Assembly (NCBI GenBank): GCA_949372955.1
Contig: CASIAX010000005.1
Coordinates: forward strand, 92,883-156,882
DNA: 64,000 nt
Source: SGZJ01 sp949372955
GTDB taxonomy: Bacteria > Bacteroidota > Bacteroidia > Flavobacteriales > Flavobacteriaceae
Direction of reading: 5' to 3'
A program made the position numbers and the translations under genes. A model generated the notes under the pieces. It did no database searches, was not told where the DNA came from, and worked only from the letters and a program-made list of their open reading frames with translations. Shown here piece by piece: positions 25,850 to 34,461 of the stretch (position 1 is its first letter; each line of letters opens with the position of its first letter).

Positions 25850-26812
25850 TTATTGGTTTATATCATCAGTTTCTAACGCTTTAACTGGTCCAGCTAACTT
25901 GTTAAACCAGTTATTCCAATTGTATTTCTTTGAAAAAATTAAAAGTAATATTGGAAATATAACAAACACCGGTACAATAATTTCTGAAGCACCCATTGAG
26001 GATGGGTCGGCGATTGATCTATAAACAGAATACGTTTGAAAAGCAGTCCAATCCGCAGTCACTAGTAATGCTGTAAATAAGTTATTGGCAGCATGAAAAC
26101 CTAAAGCCAATTCCATACCATCATCCATTAGAGTTAAAATTCCAAGGAAGAATCCAGTACCTATATAATAAATCATAATAATATTACCCAGCTTATCAAC
26201 TTCAGGATTAGCTATATGCAATAAACCAAAAGCAACAGAGGTAACAATTAATGGAACCCATTTGTTTCTAAAAATATTACCAATTCCCTGCATCAAATAC
26301 CCACGGAACATATATTCCTCAAAGCTAGTTTGCAGAGGAACTAAGCAAATTGCAATAACAGCTAAGATTAAAAACCTATTTAACTCAAAATTAAAAACAT
26401 AATCATCAGGTGATAAGTATATGTCCACCATTGTCATAACAGTTGATATAAACCCCCAAAGAATAAATGCAAATGCTACCCTACTCCAATCAATATTAGT
26501 TCTTGAAGTAGTAAGGTTTGTTATACTTTGTTTGTGTAAAAACTTAACCGCTATAAATAGTAGAAATATTAAACCACCTGCGAAAGGCAATAATATATAT
26601 AAAAAATTAAGATTAGATTCAAATAATCCCATAAGGTAGGCGGTATCGCTAGCAGCTATCTTATCCATATCTACATCACCTGTTGCAATTTTAGCTATAA
26701 GTGCAACTGAGTGAGGTATAGAAAAAATAACAACACCACTAATAGCAATTACTACTCCTAATATATATCTCCACCAATGACTTAAATTTTTCTGTGCTTG
26801 TTCTATATACAT
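25850..26812 (-). CDS. CPBP family intramembrane glutamic endopeptidase
   Basis: The 320-residue protein has about eight membrane helices. The three CPBP/Abi motifs are present: EExxxR in SFEEYMFRGYLMQG (E165, E166, R170), FxxxH in VAFGLLHIAN (H199) and a later His/Asn in LGFHAANNLF. Such proteases are related to Rce1 and cleave prenylated or other membrane proteins; the target here is unknown. A C-terminal soluble tail of about 30 residues follows the last helix. The gene lies three bases from menC on the same strand, so it is most likely in the men transcript. Confidence 0.85.
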   Translation of the reverse strand: MYIEQAQKNLSHWWRYILGVVIAISGVVIFSIPHSVALIAKIATGDVDMDKIAASDTAYLMGLFESNLNFLYILLPFAGGLIFLLFIAVKFLHKQSITNLTTSRTNIDWSRVAFAFILWGFISTVMTMVDIYLSPDDYVFNFELNRFLILAVIAICLVPLQTSFEEYMFRGYLMQGIGNIFRNKWVPLIVTSVAFGLLHIANPEVDKLGNIIMIYYIGTGFFLGILTLMDDGMELALGFHAANNLFTALLVTADWTAFQTYSVYRSIADPSSMGASEIIVPVFVIFPILLLIFSKKYNWNNWFNKLAGPVKALETDDINQ

Positions 26813-26815
26813 AAT

Positions 26816-27847
26816 CTAAATATTTATATTCCAGTTATTGTTTATATTATAGTGCAATTTAGCATTTTTTATACTTAAAGGGGAATCAAAGTTGTTAGAA
26901 AATAATGAGCCAGTACCTAAACCTTGTGGTAATGAGTTATTTAGAGTATATACCCATTGTGAAATTGCACTTAAACCTAAATTACTCTCTAAAGCACTAG
27001 TTACCCAGTATTTTGTATTTTTTGGACAAACCTTAATCCATTCTTCACTAGACTTGAAGCCTCCCAATAAACTTGGTTTAAGAATTATATATTGAGGATT
27101 AATTTCATCTAATAATTTTACTTTATCAGCAATACCTACAACTCTTATTAACTCTTCGTCTAAAGCAATAGGGATTGGAGAGTTTTTACATAGATTCGAC
27201 ATTTCTTTTGTTTGACCAGCTTTAATAGGCTGCTCAATTGAATGGATCTTTAATTTAGATAACTTATCCAAAATTGTCAAGGCATTTTTATAATCAAAAG
27301 CACCATTAGCGTCAACTCTAATTTCTAATTCTGAAGAGTCATATTTGTCTCTAATACTTTTTAATAGAGCAAATTCTGTATTGAAATCTAAAGCACCAAT
27401 TTTTAGCTTAATACATTTAAAGCCTTCCGAAATTTTTTCATCCACTTGTTTTTTCATAAAACCTATCTCCCCCATCCATACTAGACCATTAATTGGAATA
27501 CTAGCTTTACCCAGAGTAAAATTAGAAGAAAATAAGACATTTTCTTTTAATGAGTTTAATGATTTTAAGGCCATTTCTAATCCAAACACAATAGACGGGT
27601 AGTTAGATAGTTCGACAAATAAATTTGATAGAGGTTTATTTATATTTGAGCATAACCATTCCAGCTTTGATTCAATATCTGAAACATTATCAATACTTAA
27701 CCCTTCAATTATACTACATTCTCCTATTCCAGTTTTTAAATCACTATTTAAAATTATAAACCACGAATCTTTTGAATATAAAACTCCTCTAGATGTACCT
27801 CCTGGGATTTTAAATAAGAAATTACGTTTTTTATACGTTGCCTTCAT
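26816..27847 (-). CDS. menC: o-Succinylbenzoate synthase
   Basis: The 343-residue protein is an enolase-superfamily enzyme that dehydrates SHCHC to o-succinylbenzoate. The KxK motif is in GFKCIKLKIGALDF, the first metal-binding Asp in LEIRVDANGAFDY, the next Glu in HSIEQPIKAG and another acid in PIALDEELIRV. The C-terminal ESNLGLSAISQWV closes the barrel. The N-terminal GGTSRGVL resembles other Bacteroidota MenC proteins. The assignment among the superfamily (MenC or dipeptide epimerase) is settled by the neighbouring menA, menB, menD and menF. Confidence 0.92.
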   Translation of the reverse strand: MKATYKKRNFLFKIPGGTSRGVLYSKDSWFIILNSDLKTGIGECSIIEGLSIDNVSDIESKLEWLCSNINKPLSNLFVELSNYPSIVFGLEMALKSLNSLKENVLFSSNFTLGKASIPINGLVWMGEIGFMKKQVDEKISEGFKCIKLKIGALDFNTEFALLKSIRDKYDSSELEIRVDANGAFDYKNALTILDKLSKLKIHSIEQPIKAGQTKEMSNLCKNSPIPIALDEELIRVVGIADKVKLLDEINPQYIILKPSLLGGFKSSEEWIKVCPKNTKYWVTSALESNLGLSAISQWVYTLNNSLPQGLGTGSLFSNNFDSPLSIKNAKLHYNINNNWNINI

Positions 27848-27898
27848 AATGTAAACTATTTAGTCTTAATTCTGCATCACTTAAAATTACAAATTACC

Positions 27899-28801
27899 TT
27901 ATAGTATAATTATTATTGAATGAATTAAACTAAAAACAAAAGTAGAAATAGCAAGAACTTTTAATTCCTTATTGTAAAGTTTAGGCTCCGTTATCAAATA
28001 AACATTTTTAAAGTGAATTACAATTGGAAAATAAGAAAGTAAAACAATTAAACTTGTTAATGTGAAATAAAAATTAAAAATAAAAGTTACAGAAATAAAA
28101 ATTGAAATTATTAAAATTAAAAGATGATATGTTTTTGCATTATCAAAACCTAAACTACCAGCTATTGTGATTTTATTGGATAATTTATCAGAAACAGAAT
28201 CTCTCATATTATTTAAATTTAATACACCAACACTCAGAAGGCCAACAGAAATTGAGGGTAATAACAGTATTACATCTAAACTTTTAGCGTATAGATAATA
28301 AGAACCCATAGTGCTAAGTAAACCAAAGAAAGCAAAAACAAAAAGATCTCCTAAAGCATAATATCCGTAAGCTTTATTTCCAACTGTATATTTGATAGCT
28401 GAAAAAATACTAATAAATCCTAAAAAAAAGAAAATCAAAAGGTTAAAATATTCATCTGGTTTAAAAGAACAATATAAAAGAGAAGAAATTAATACTATTA
28501 AAATAATAACATTAATTATAATAGCATGTTTCATTTTTTTTGGGGAAATCAATCCACTTTGAATAGCTCTTTCAGGGCCAATTCTATTATTATTATCTGT
28601 TCCCTTAACACCATCTCCATAATCATTAGCAAGGTTAGATAAAATCTGTAATGAAATTGTAGTTAATAAGGCAAGTAAGAAAATAATACTATTAAAATTA
28701 TCATTAGAATAAGCAAAAGCACTACCAATTAAAATACCAGAGATTGATAAAGGCAGGGTTCTTAATCTAAAGCTAGAAATCCATACTTTAAAATTAGTCA
28801 T
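27899..28801 (-). CDS. menA: 1,4-Dihydroxy-2-naphthoate polyprenyltransferase
   Basis: The 300-residue UbiA-superfamily protein has about nine membrane helices. The prenyl-diphosphate binding motif is NLANDYGDGVKGTD, followed by RIGPERAIQSGLIS; a second Asp-containing site is LNNMRDSVSDKLSNK. It joins a polyprenyl chain to DHNA in the inner membrane, giving demethylmenaquinone. It lies four bases downstream of menB. The methyltransferase for the last step (MenG/UbiE) is not in the window. Confidence 0.93.
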   Translation of the reverse strand: MTNFKVWISSFRLRTLPLSISGILIGSAFAYSNDNFNSIIFLLALLTTISLQILSNLANDYGDGVKGTDNNNRIGPERAIQSGLISPKKMKHAIIINVIILIVLISSLLYCSFKPDEYFNLLIFFFLGFISIFSAIKYTVGNKAYGYYALGDLFVFAFFGLLSTMGSYYLYAKSLDVILLLPSISVGLLSVGVLNLNNMRDSVSDKLSNKITIAGSLGFDNAKTYHLLILIISIFISVTFIFNFYFTLTSLIVLLSYFPIVIHFKNVYLITEPKLYNKELKVLAISTFVFSLIHSIIIIL

Positions 28802-28805
28802 ACTA

Positions 28806-29645
28806 TTAAGGAATCCATTTTTTGTTAAAATTCGGTGGTCTTTTTTCTAAAAAAGCATCTCTACCTTCTTTTGCCTCGTCTGTCATATATGCTAAACGTG
28901 TAGCTTCACCAGCAAAAACTTGCTGACCAACCATACCATCATCGGTAAGGTTCATAGCAAATTTTAACATTCTTATCGAAGTTGGAGATTTTTTTAAAAT
29001 CTCTTGAGCCCATTCATAGGCTGTAGACTCTAATTTATCGTGGGTAACAACCGTGTTAACCATTCCCATATCACGAGCCTCAGTGGCAGTATAGCTTTTT
29101 CCTAGGAAAAAAATTTCTCTAGCTTTTTTTTGACCAACCATTTTTGCCAAATATGCAGAACCGTAGCCACCATCAAAACTAGTAACATCAGCATCAGTTT
29201 GTTTAAAAATGGCATGTTCTTTACTAGCGATTGAAAGATCGCAAACTACATGTAAACTATGTCCTCCACCAACTGCCCAACCTGGAATTACAGCAATAAC
29301 AACTTTAGGCATCATTCTAATAAGGCGTTGAACCTCAAGAATATTTAGTCTATGGTAACCATCATCTCCAACATACCCCTTCTCCCCTCTTGATTTTTGA
29401 TCTCCACCACTACAAAAAGAATAAACCCCATCTTTAGTAGAAGGTCCTTCTGCACTTAACAAAATCACACCTATTGAGGTATCTTCTTGAGCGTCATATA
29501 AAGCATCATATAATTCAGAAGTTGTTTGAGGTCTAAAAGCATTTCTAACATCTGGTCTGTTAAATGCAATTCTAGCAACACCACTTGCTTTTTTGTAAGT
29601 GATGTCTTTATATTTTTTCGCTTGATTCCAATTAATTTTACTCAT
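28806..29645 (-). CDS. menB: 1,4-Dihydroxy-2-naphthoyl-CoA synthase
   Basis: The 279-residue crotonase-fold enzyme cyclises o-succinylbenzoyl-CoA. Family marks are FNRPDVRNAFRPQT, the oxyanion and substrate loop FCSGGDQKSRGEKGYV, PGWAVGGGHSLHVVCDL with the oxyanion glycines, TDADVTSFDGGYGSAYLAK, and the C-terminal EGRDAFLEKRPPNF. The length and every motif agree with MenB. It is embedded in the run menD - cvfB - menB - menA - menC with spacings of four to 51 bases. Confidence 0.96.
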   Translation of the reverse strand: MSKINWNQAKKYKDITYKKASGVARIAFNRPDVRNAFRPQTTSELYDALYDAQEDTSIGVILLSAEGPSTKDGVYSFCSGGDQKSRGEKGYVGDDGYHRLNILEVQRLIRMMPKVVIAVIPGWAVGGGHSLHVVCDLSIASKEHAIFKQTDADVTSFDGGYGSAYLAKMVGQKKAREIFFLGKSYTATEARDMGMVNTVVTHDKLESTAYEWAQEILKKSPTSIRMLKFAMNLTDDGMVGQQVFAGEATRLAYMTDEAKEGRDAFLEKRPPNFNKKWIP

Positions 29646-29650
29646 TAAAG

Positions 29651-30487
29651 TTATTTGTTAGTTAGATATATACCATCACTTTTAATAGAAATTAATTGTT
29701 GTTTGTATAAACCGCCTAAAGCTTTTTTAAAGGCTTTTTTACTCATTTGAAACGTGTCTTTAATTAGTTCTGGTGATGACTTATCTGTTACCGCTAAAAA
29801 GCCATTCGCATCATTAATCTTGTCTAATATAAAATTTGAGTTTGGTTCAATATTTCTGTATCCAATATGACCAAGAGAAATATCTAGCTTATTGTTTTCA
29901 TGAACTTTTTTTATCACACCTCTAAGTTTATCTCCAACAGAAATATCTTTAAATATATTATCACTAAATATTAAACCAGAATGAATATTGTTAACTATTA
30001 CATTCATTCCTAATTCTGATGGATGCGATATAATTATATCTACTTCTTCAAACTGCTCAACAGAAAGTGTCTTATTATCTAAAAATCTATTCGTCTTACT
30101 TGATGCTAATAACCTATTTGTTTCATCATCTAAATAACAATGAACCAAATACCAGTCCCCTTTTTTCATTTTAAATGCCATTTCCTTGAAAGGGCAAAAC
30201 AATTCCTTAACTAAGCCCCAATCTAAAAAAGCACCAAAACTAGTAACTTCATTACATCTTAATAGTGCAAAACTGCCTCTTTGGATATAAGGCACATCAG
30301 TAACAGAAACAATACGTTCTTCATTATCTAAATAAACAAAAACTTCTAAATAGCCATCTATTTCGTAAGATTCAGGAACATACCTATTTGGTAACAAAAC
30401 TTCATTATCTTCTTCATCGCCTAAAAACAGTCCTGGAGGAGTATGACGAAGTATTTTTAAATTATTTACTACACCTAATTCTATCAT
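29651..30487 (-). CDS. cvfB: S1 RNA-binding domain protein, CvfB-like
   Basis: The 278-residue protein has several S1-like OB folds (for example SFGAFLDWGLVKELFCPFKE around residues 88-108 and SVGDKLRGVIKKVHENNKLD near 185-205). A C-terminal winged-helix segment follows (LIKDTFQMSKKAFKKALGGL), which is the CvfB architecture. In staphylococci CvfB binds RNA and affects virulence gene expression; the role in Bacteroidota is unknown. It sits between menD and menB, so it is likely made with the menaquinone enzymes even though its function looks unrelated. Confidence 0.85.
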   Translation of the reverse strand: MIELGVVNNLKILRHTPPGLFLGDEEDNEVLLPNRYVPESYEIDGYLEVFVYLDNEERIVSVTDVPYIQRGSFALLRCNEVTSFGAFLDWGLVKELFCPFKEMAFKMKKGDWYLVHCYLDDETNRLLASSKTNRFLDNKTLSVEQFEEVDIIISHPSELGMNVIVNNIHSGLIFSDNIFKDISVGDKLRGVIKKVHENNKLDISLGHIGYRNIEPNSNFILDKINDANGFLAVTDKSSPELIKDTFQMSKKAFKKALGGLYKQQLISIKSDGIYLTNK

Positions 30488-30514
30488 TTTTCAAAGGTAC
30501 AAATATTAGAGTGC

Positions 30515-32197
30515 TTATTTTATAAAGTCAAAATAATTTAACAAGTAATCTTGATTATAAATACTATCAGTTACAACTTCTAATAGTTTTGGTTTATTAG
30601 AAGGTAGATAAAAATCATTCAAGATTAATTTTAATTTTGATTCATCATCACTTTCATAAAACTCAAAACCATACATTTTACATAGTTCTTTAGCAGATAA
30701 ATGATGTTTTGTTTCAAAAAACTTTTTAAATAACTCAGAGCTGTTGTCTTTTGTTAAAATTTTAAAAATACCTCCCCCTCTATTATTGATAAGTATAATT
30801 CTAAAATTCAAAGGGATAAAATCATTCCAAAGAGCATTGCTGTCATAGAAGAAACTTAAATCTCCTGTGATAAAAACAGTGTTGTGTTTGTAATTAATAG
30901 AAGCACCTATCGCTGTAGATGTACTCCCATCAATTCCGCTTGTTCCTCTGTTACAGTAGACATTAATTGAGTTGTCAATATCAAACAATTGTGAATAACG
31001 AATAGCTGAGCTATTTGATATTTGCAACATTGATTTTAATGGAATTGATTTTAAAACAGTATCAAATACTTTAAAGTCACAATAATCAAGACTAGAAAAA
31101 TAATCTTTATGTTTTAGTTTCCTTTTAGAAATTACAGAGGCCCAAATAGTATAAAAATTAGAGTTGTTTTCTATGTAATTTTGATATAATCTAGCAATAA
31201 TATCATCTGGTTTAGATTTAAAATGCTTAGTTAAACAAAAAAAAGTATCATTTACTTTATGGTTACCAATATGCCAATGTTCTTTTGGCTGATTATTTCT
31301 AAAAATTACTTTAATTTTTTTTGAGATAATCATCCCTCCCATAGTAATCAATATTTCAGGTCTAAAGTCTTTTAATTCTGAGATAGTTAAAGGAGCAACT
31401 AACTGATCGATTTTATTACAAAATAAAGGGTGGTAAACATTGGATGTGTTTTCTGTCAAAACTAATAAAGAAGGATCATTGGCTAATAAATCAATTGATT
31501 TTTTATTTAATAAACCAGGTGAGGAAACTCCAATGAGAATTATTTTTTTAATTGAATTTTGCCATTTTTTAGTAAATGAATTAATTCTAGTATCTCTTGA
31601 TTTATTAAGTTTTGGTAATATATTTATCGTATTAACACTCATATAATCTGTCAACTCATACAAAGGTTCTGATAAAGGAACATTAATATGAACTGGCATT
31701 TGTTTAGTTATAGAAATATTTAGTGCATTATTAATCTTTGTTTGATTATCCGGTTTCAAACCTAATAAGCTAAAAAACGACTTATCTTTTTGATCTAAAT
31801 CAACAGAATATTCAATGTTTTTTTCAAATACATTTTTTTGATTAATCGTTTGACCGTCACCAATATTTAAAAACTCTTTTGGTCTATCTGCAGAAAGAAC
31901 AACTAGAGGTATATTACTAAAGTAAGCTTCTGAAATAGCAGGGTAATAATTTAATAATGCGCTACCAGAAGTGCAGACTAAAACCACGGGTTCATTAATC
32001 TGTTGAGCTATTCCGAGTGCGAAAAAAGCAGCAACCCTTTCATCAACTACGCTGTATGTTTTAAAAAATGGATTGTTATTAAAACCTAAAACCAGCGGAG
32101 CATTTCTACTTCCAGGTGAGATAACTATGTTCTTAATATTCTTTTTAAAACATAGATCTATTATAGATTGAGCAAGGATGTTTACAGAAAAGTTCAT
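30515..32197 (-). CDS. menD: SEPHCHC synthase (2-oxoglutarate decarboxylase, ThDP-dependent)
   Basis: The 560-residue ThDP enzyme adds the succinyl-semialdehyde anion from 2-oxoglutarate to isochorismate. The N-terminal VISPGSRNAPLVLGF and VVDERVAAFFALGIA (with the cofactor-activating Glu), VCTSGSALLNYYPAI and VLSADRPKEFLNIGDGQT are signatures of MenD. The ThDP/Mg region shows FITGDLSFFYDSNAL and NNRGGGIFKIL. The length is typical. It follows menF by 46 bases. Confidence 0.95.
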   Translation of the reverse strand: MNFSVNILAQSIIDLCFKKNIKNIVISPGSRNAPLVLGFNNNPFFKTYSVVDERVAAFFALGIAQQINEPVVLVCTSGSALLNYYPAISEAYFSNIPLVVLSADRPKEFLNIGDGQTINQKNVFEKNIEYSVDLDQKDKSFFSLLGLKPDNQTKINNALNISITKQMPVHINVPLSEPLYELTDYMSVNTINILPKLNKSRDTRINSFTKKWQNSIKKIILIGVSSPGLLNKKSIDLLANDPSLLVLTENTSNVYHPLFCNKIDQLVAPLTISELKDFRPEILITMGGMIISKKIKVIFRNNQPKEHWHIGNHKVNDTFFCLTKHFKSKPDDIIARLYQNYIENNSNFYTIWASVISKRKLKHKDYFSSLDYCDFKVFDTVLKSIPLKSMLQISNSSAIRYSQLFDIDNSINVYCNRGTSGIDGSTSTAIGASINYKHNTVFITGDLSFFYDSNALWNDFIPLNFRIILINNRGGGIFKILTKDNSSELFKKFFETKHHLSAKELCKMYGFEFYESDDESKLKLILNDFYLPSNKPKLLEVVTDSIYNQDYLLNYFDFIK

Positions 32198-32243
32198 TTA
32201 AATAAATATTGATTGTAAAGATAAGAATTAAGAGAACTAATAT

Positions 32244-33305
32244 TTAATAAAAAACATTTTTCATTACAGAAGATTTAGCTATAGTTTCCTCATATTCATC
32301 CTTAGGGTTTGAACTTTTAGTTATACCACCTCCAACATAAATTTTTATTAAATTATTAACTATTTCAGCACACCTTAAGTTAACATATAACTTAACCGAT
32401 TTATTTTTCGGAGATATAACTCCTAAATAGCCAGAATAATAAGACCTTTCATAACCTTCATTAAGTGTTATAAACTCTTTAGAATCATCTAAAGGCATGC
32501 CACAAACAGCAGGAGTAGGATGAATCAGATCAACAATACTGCTATAATCATTAAAAGACTTTAAATTTGCGTTAATTGTTGTAGATAAATGATATAAATC
32601 TCCAGCCCTTACATTGACTGTTTTACTGTAAGATAAATTATTAACGATTTTAACTAATGCATCTAAAATATAAGTTTTCACATATCGCTGCTCATTAATC
32701 TCTTTTTCAGACCAATTGACTAAATCTTCTGAATTACTTTTTTGTGTCCCAGCAAGAGCAACAGTCTCCATTAAATCATTATTAATAATTAATAGTTTTT
32801 CTGGAGTAGCACCAATCCAAAAACCAACTTTAGGATGAAACCAAATATATGTATAAGAATTATTGTTAAAAGAAAAAAGTTTATTGAAAACAGAAATTAA
32901 ATCAACTGAAGAAATAGACATAAGTTCAACTCTTGATAAAACAACTTTTTTCAAGGTCCCTTTTTCTATTTCTATTAAAGATTTTTCGACTAAACTAGTA
33001 TGTTTGTTTTCGTTAAACACGTTACTTGACTCAATCCTTGAAAACTCAGGCCTAATTACTTTATTTGAATATACTGAAGTAAAAGATTTACATTTTTCAA
33101 AAGGCAAATAAATTTTATCAAATTTATCAGAATCAAATGGTGCAAATACAAAAGCTCCACAATTTAAATCAAAATTAAGATGTAATTTATCATCATTTTG
33201 AAGCTTAACATTTAAAATCTCAGAATATGGTTCACTAAAGACTACAAAAGGTAAGTTCTCATCCTTGTGATCTATAATAAGCTGAAATAAATCGGATTGA
33301 TTCAT
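32244..33305 (-). CDS. menF: Isochorismate synthase
   Basis: The 353-residue protein has the chorismate-binding fold. VVLSRVELMSIS, IWFHPKVGFWIGATPEKLL, LAGTQKS, HPTPAVCGMPL and the C-terminal ERSYYSGYLGVI and YVGGGITKSSNPKDEYEET are all present. The HPTPAVCG form is characteristic of isochorismate synthases rather than anthranilate or aminodeoxychorismate synthases. It converts chorismate to isochorismate, the entry step of the menaquinone branch. It starts four bases after the end of the hotdog thioesterase gene. Confidence 0.94.
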   Translation of the reverse strand: MNQSDLFQLIIDHKDENLPFVVFSEPYSEILNVKLQNDDKLHLNFDLNCGAFVFAPFDSDKFDKIYLPFEKCKSFTSVYSNKVIRPEFSRIESSNVFNENKHTSLVEKSLIEIEKGTLKKVVLSRVELMSISSVDLISVFNKLFSFNNNSYTYIWFHPKVGFWIGATPEKLLIINNDLMETVALAGTQKSNSEDLVNWSEKEINEQRYVKTYILDALVKIVNNLSYSKTVNVRAGDLYHLSTTINANLKSFNDYSSIVDLIHPTPAVCGMPLDDSKEFITLNEGYERSYYSGYLGVISPKNKSVKLYVNLRCAEIVNNLIKIYVGGGITKSSNPKDEYEETIAKSSVMKNVFY

Positions 33306-33309
33306 TAAT

Positions 33310-33735
33310 CTATTTAGATTTAGGTAGAGATATTGTGGTTAATTTACAGTGAGAAATTAAATTATTGGAATCGTCTGTAATATTAATTGAAATAAGTTGA
33401 GTAGTCCTTCCTTTGTGAATAAATGTAGCTTTTGCATAAACAAAACCGTCTTTAACACTTTTTAAATGATTAGCTGTAATTTCAATCCCTCTAACAATAT
33501 AGCTCGAATCTTTAAGTAACATGTGTGTTGCCATACTACCAGCAGATTCAGCTAAAGCAGCAGTAGCTCCACCATGAAGGACTCCGTCTGGTTGATAAAC
33601 TCTAGAATTAACTGGCATTTTTAATATTAAGAAATCTTCTCCGACATCAACTAGTTCAATTTTAAGAGTCTCCATTAAAGTGTTCTTACAAACTTTGTTG
33701 GCTTCACGTAATATTATATCTTTATTCTTAAGCAT
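33310..33735 (-). CDS. menI: PaaI-type hotdog thioesterase, candidate DHNA-CoA thioesterase
   Basis: The 141-residue hotdog-fold protein carries the catalytic motif of the type: VLHGGATAALAESAGSMA, where the His-Gly-Gly and the Glu seven residues on are the active-site positions. It is the first gene of the menF-menD-cvfB-menB-menA-menC operon. Hydrolysis of DHNA-CoA to DHNA is the step needed between MenB and MenA, so MenI is the obvious assignment. It is inferred from context; PaaI-family members elsewhere act on phenylacetyl-CoA compounds. Confidence 0.8.
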   Translation of the reverse strand: MLKNKDIILREANKVCKNTLMETLKIELVDVGEDFLILKMPVNSRVYQPDGVLHGGATAALAESAGSMATHMLLKDSSYIVRGIEITANHLKSVKDGFVYAKATFIHKGRTTQLISINITDDSNNLISHCKLTTISLPKSK

Positions 33736-33749
33736 AATTAGATTTTTAT

Positions 33750-33757
33750 CAAAAATA
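33750..33757 (-). promoter_or_regulatory. -7 promoter box of the men operon
   Basis: TATTTTTG on the minus strand, a full TAnnTTTG match, 14 bases before the ATG of the thioesterase gene. The leader would be about eight bases. The TTG that could serve as -33 box lies about 24 bases further up, inside the divergent hydrolase gene, a little too far. Confidence 0.4.
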
Positions 33758-33774
33758 CAAAACCAAGTTTAAAA

Positions 33775-34413
33775 ATGAATTCAACTGAAAAAGAAATAAT
33801 ATATAAAATTTCCAATTCCTACTCTACTCTAAATGCTTTAACAAGTAAAACAAGAAATGTGATATTTGCTTGCCACGGGATGGGTTATTTAAGTAGGTAT
33901 TTTTTAAAATATTTTAAAGGTCTTGACAGTGAACTGAATTATATTATAGTACCACAAGCACAAAGCAAGTATTATATAGCTCCAAAAATGAAACATGTTG
34001 GAGCATCATGGCTCACTAAAGAAAATACCATTAGAGAAACAGAAAATGTAATGAATTACTTTGATAGTGTTTTTCAAAATGAAAATATTAAAAATAAGAA
34101 TTTGATTTTTTTAGGTTACTCACAAGGAGTTTCTGTTGCTATGAGATATATAGCTAAGAGAAAAATCTCTTTTACTAAACTTTTGTTAATGTCTGGTGGA
34201 GTGCCAAAAGAGTTAACTAGTGGAGATTTTAACTATTTAGAAAATAAATATGAAGTACACTACGTTTTTGGAGACAAAGACGAATATATAAACGGAGAAT
34301 TCTTAAAATTTGAAAAAAATAAAGTTCAAAGTTTATTTAAAAAAGTTAACTGTATTTCATTTGATGGAAATCATCAAGTTAACATTGACGTATTAGAATC
34401 TCTTATAAATTAA
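33775..34413 (+). CDS. Alpha/beta hydrolase (esterase/phospholipase-like)
   Basis: The 212-residue protein has the alpha/beta-hydrolase core. NVIFACHGMGYLSRYFL carries an HG turn near the oxyanion hole, the nucleophile elbow is LIFLGYSQGVSVAMR (GYSQG), an acid lies in VFGDKDEYI, and the His is probably that of FDGNHQVN. It resembles small carboxylesterases of the YpfH/phospholipase type. It is divergent from the men operon, with 39 bases between, and the operon lacks an obvious MenH. A menaquinone role is therefore possible but unproven; the elbow differs from the usual MenH form (S-x-G-G). Confidence 0.7.
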   Translation: MNSTEKEIIYKISNSYSTLNALTSKTRNVIFACHGMGYLSRYFLKYFKGLDSELNYIIVPQAQSKYYIAPKMKHVGASWLTKENTIRETENVMNYFDSVFQNENIKNKNLIFLGYSQGVSVAMRYIAKRKISFTKLLLMSGGVPKELTSGDFNYLENKYEVHYVFGDKDEYINGEFLKFEKNKVQSLFKKVNCISFDGNHQVNIDVLESLIN

Positions 34414-34441
34414 AAAAGGACGCTATTACACGTCCTTTTTT
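34412..34441. terminator. Bidirectional intrinsic terminator between the hydrolase gene and dnaK
   Basis: A perfect 11-bp inverted repeat (AAAAAAGGACG / CGTCCTTTTTT) with an 8-base loop lies between two converging genes. Both strands give a stem ending in a run of T, so it can stop both transcripts. Confidence 0.85.
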
Positions 34442-34461
34442 AATAAATAATAATATAAAAA

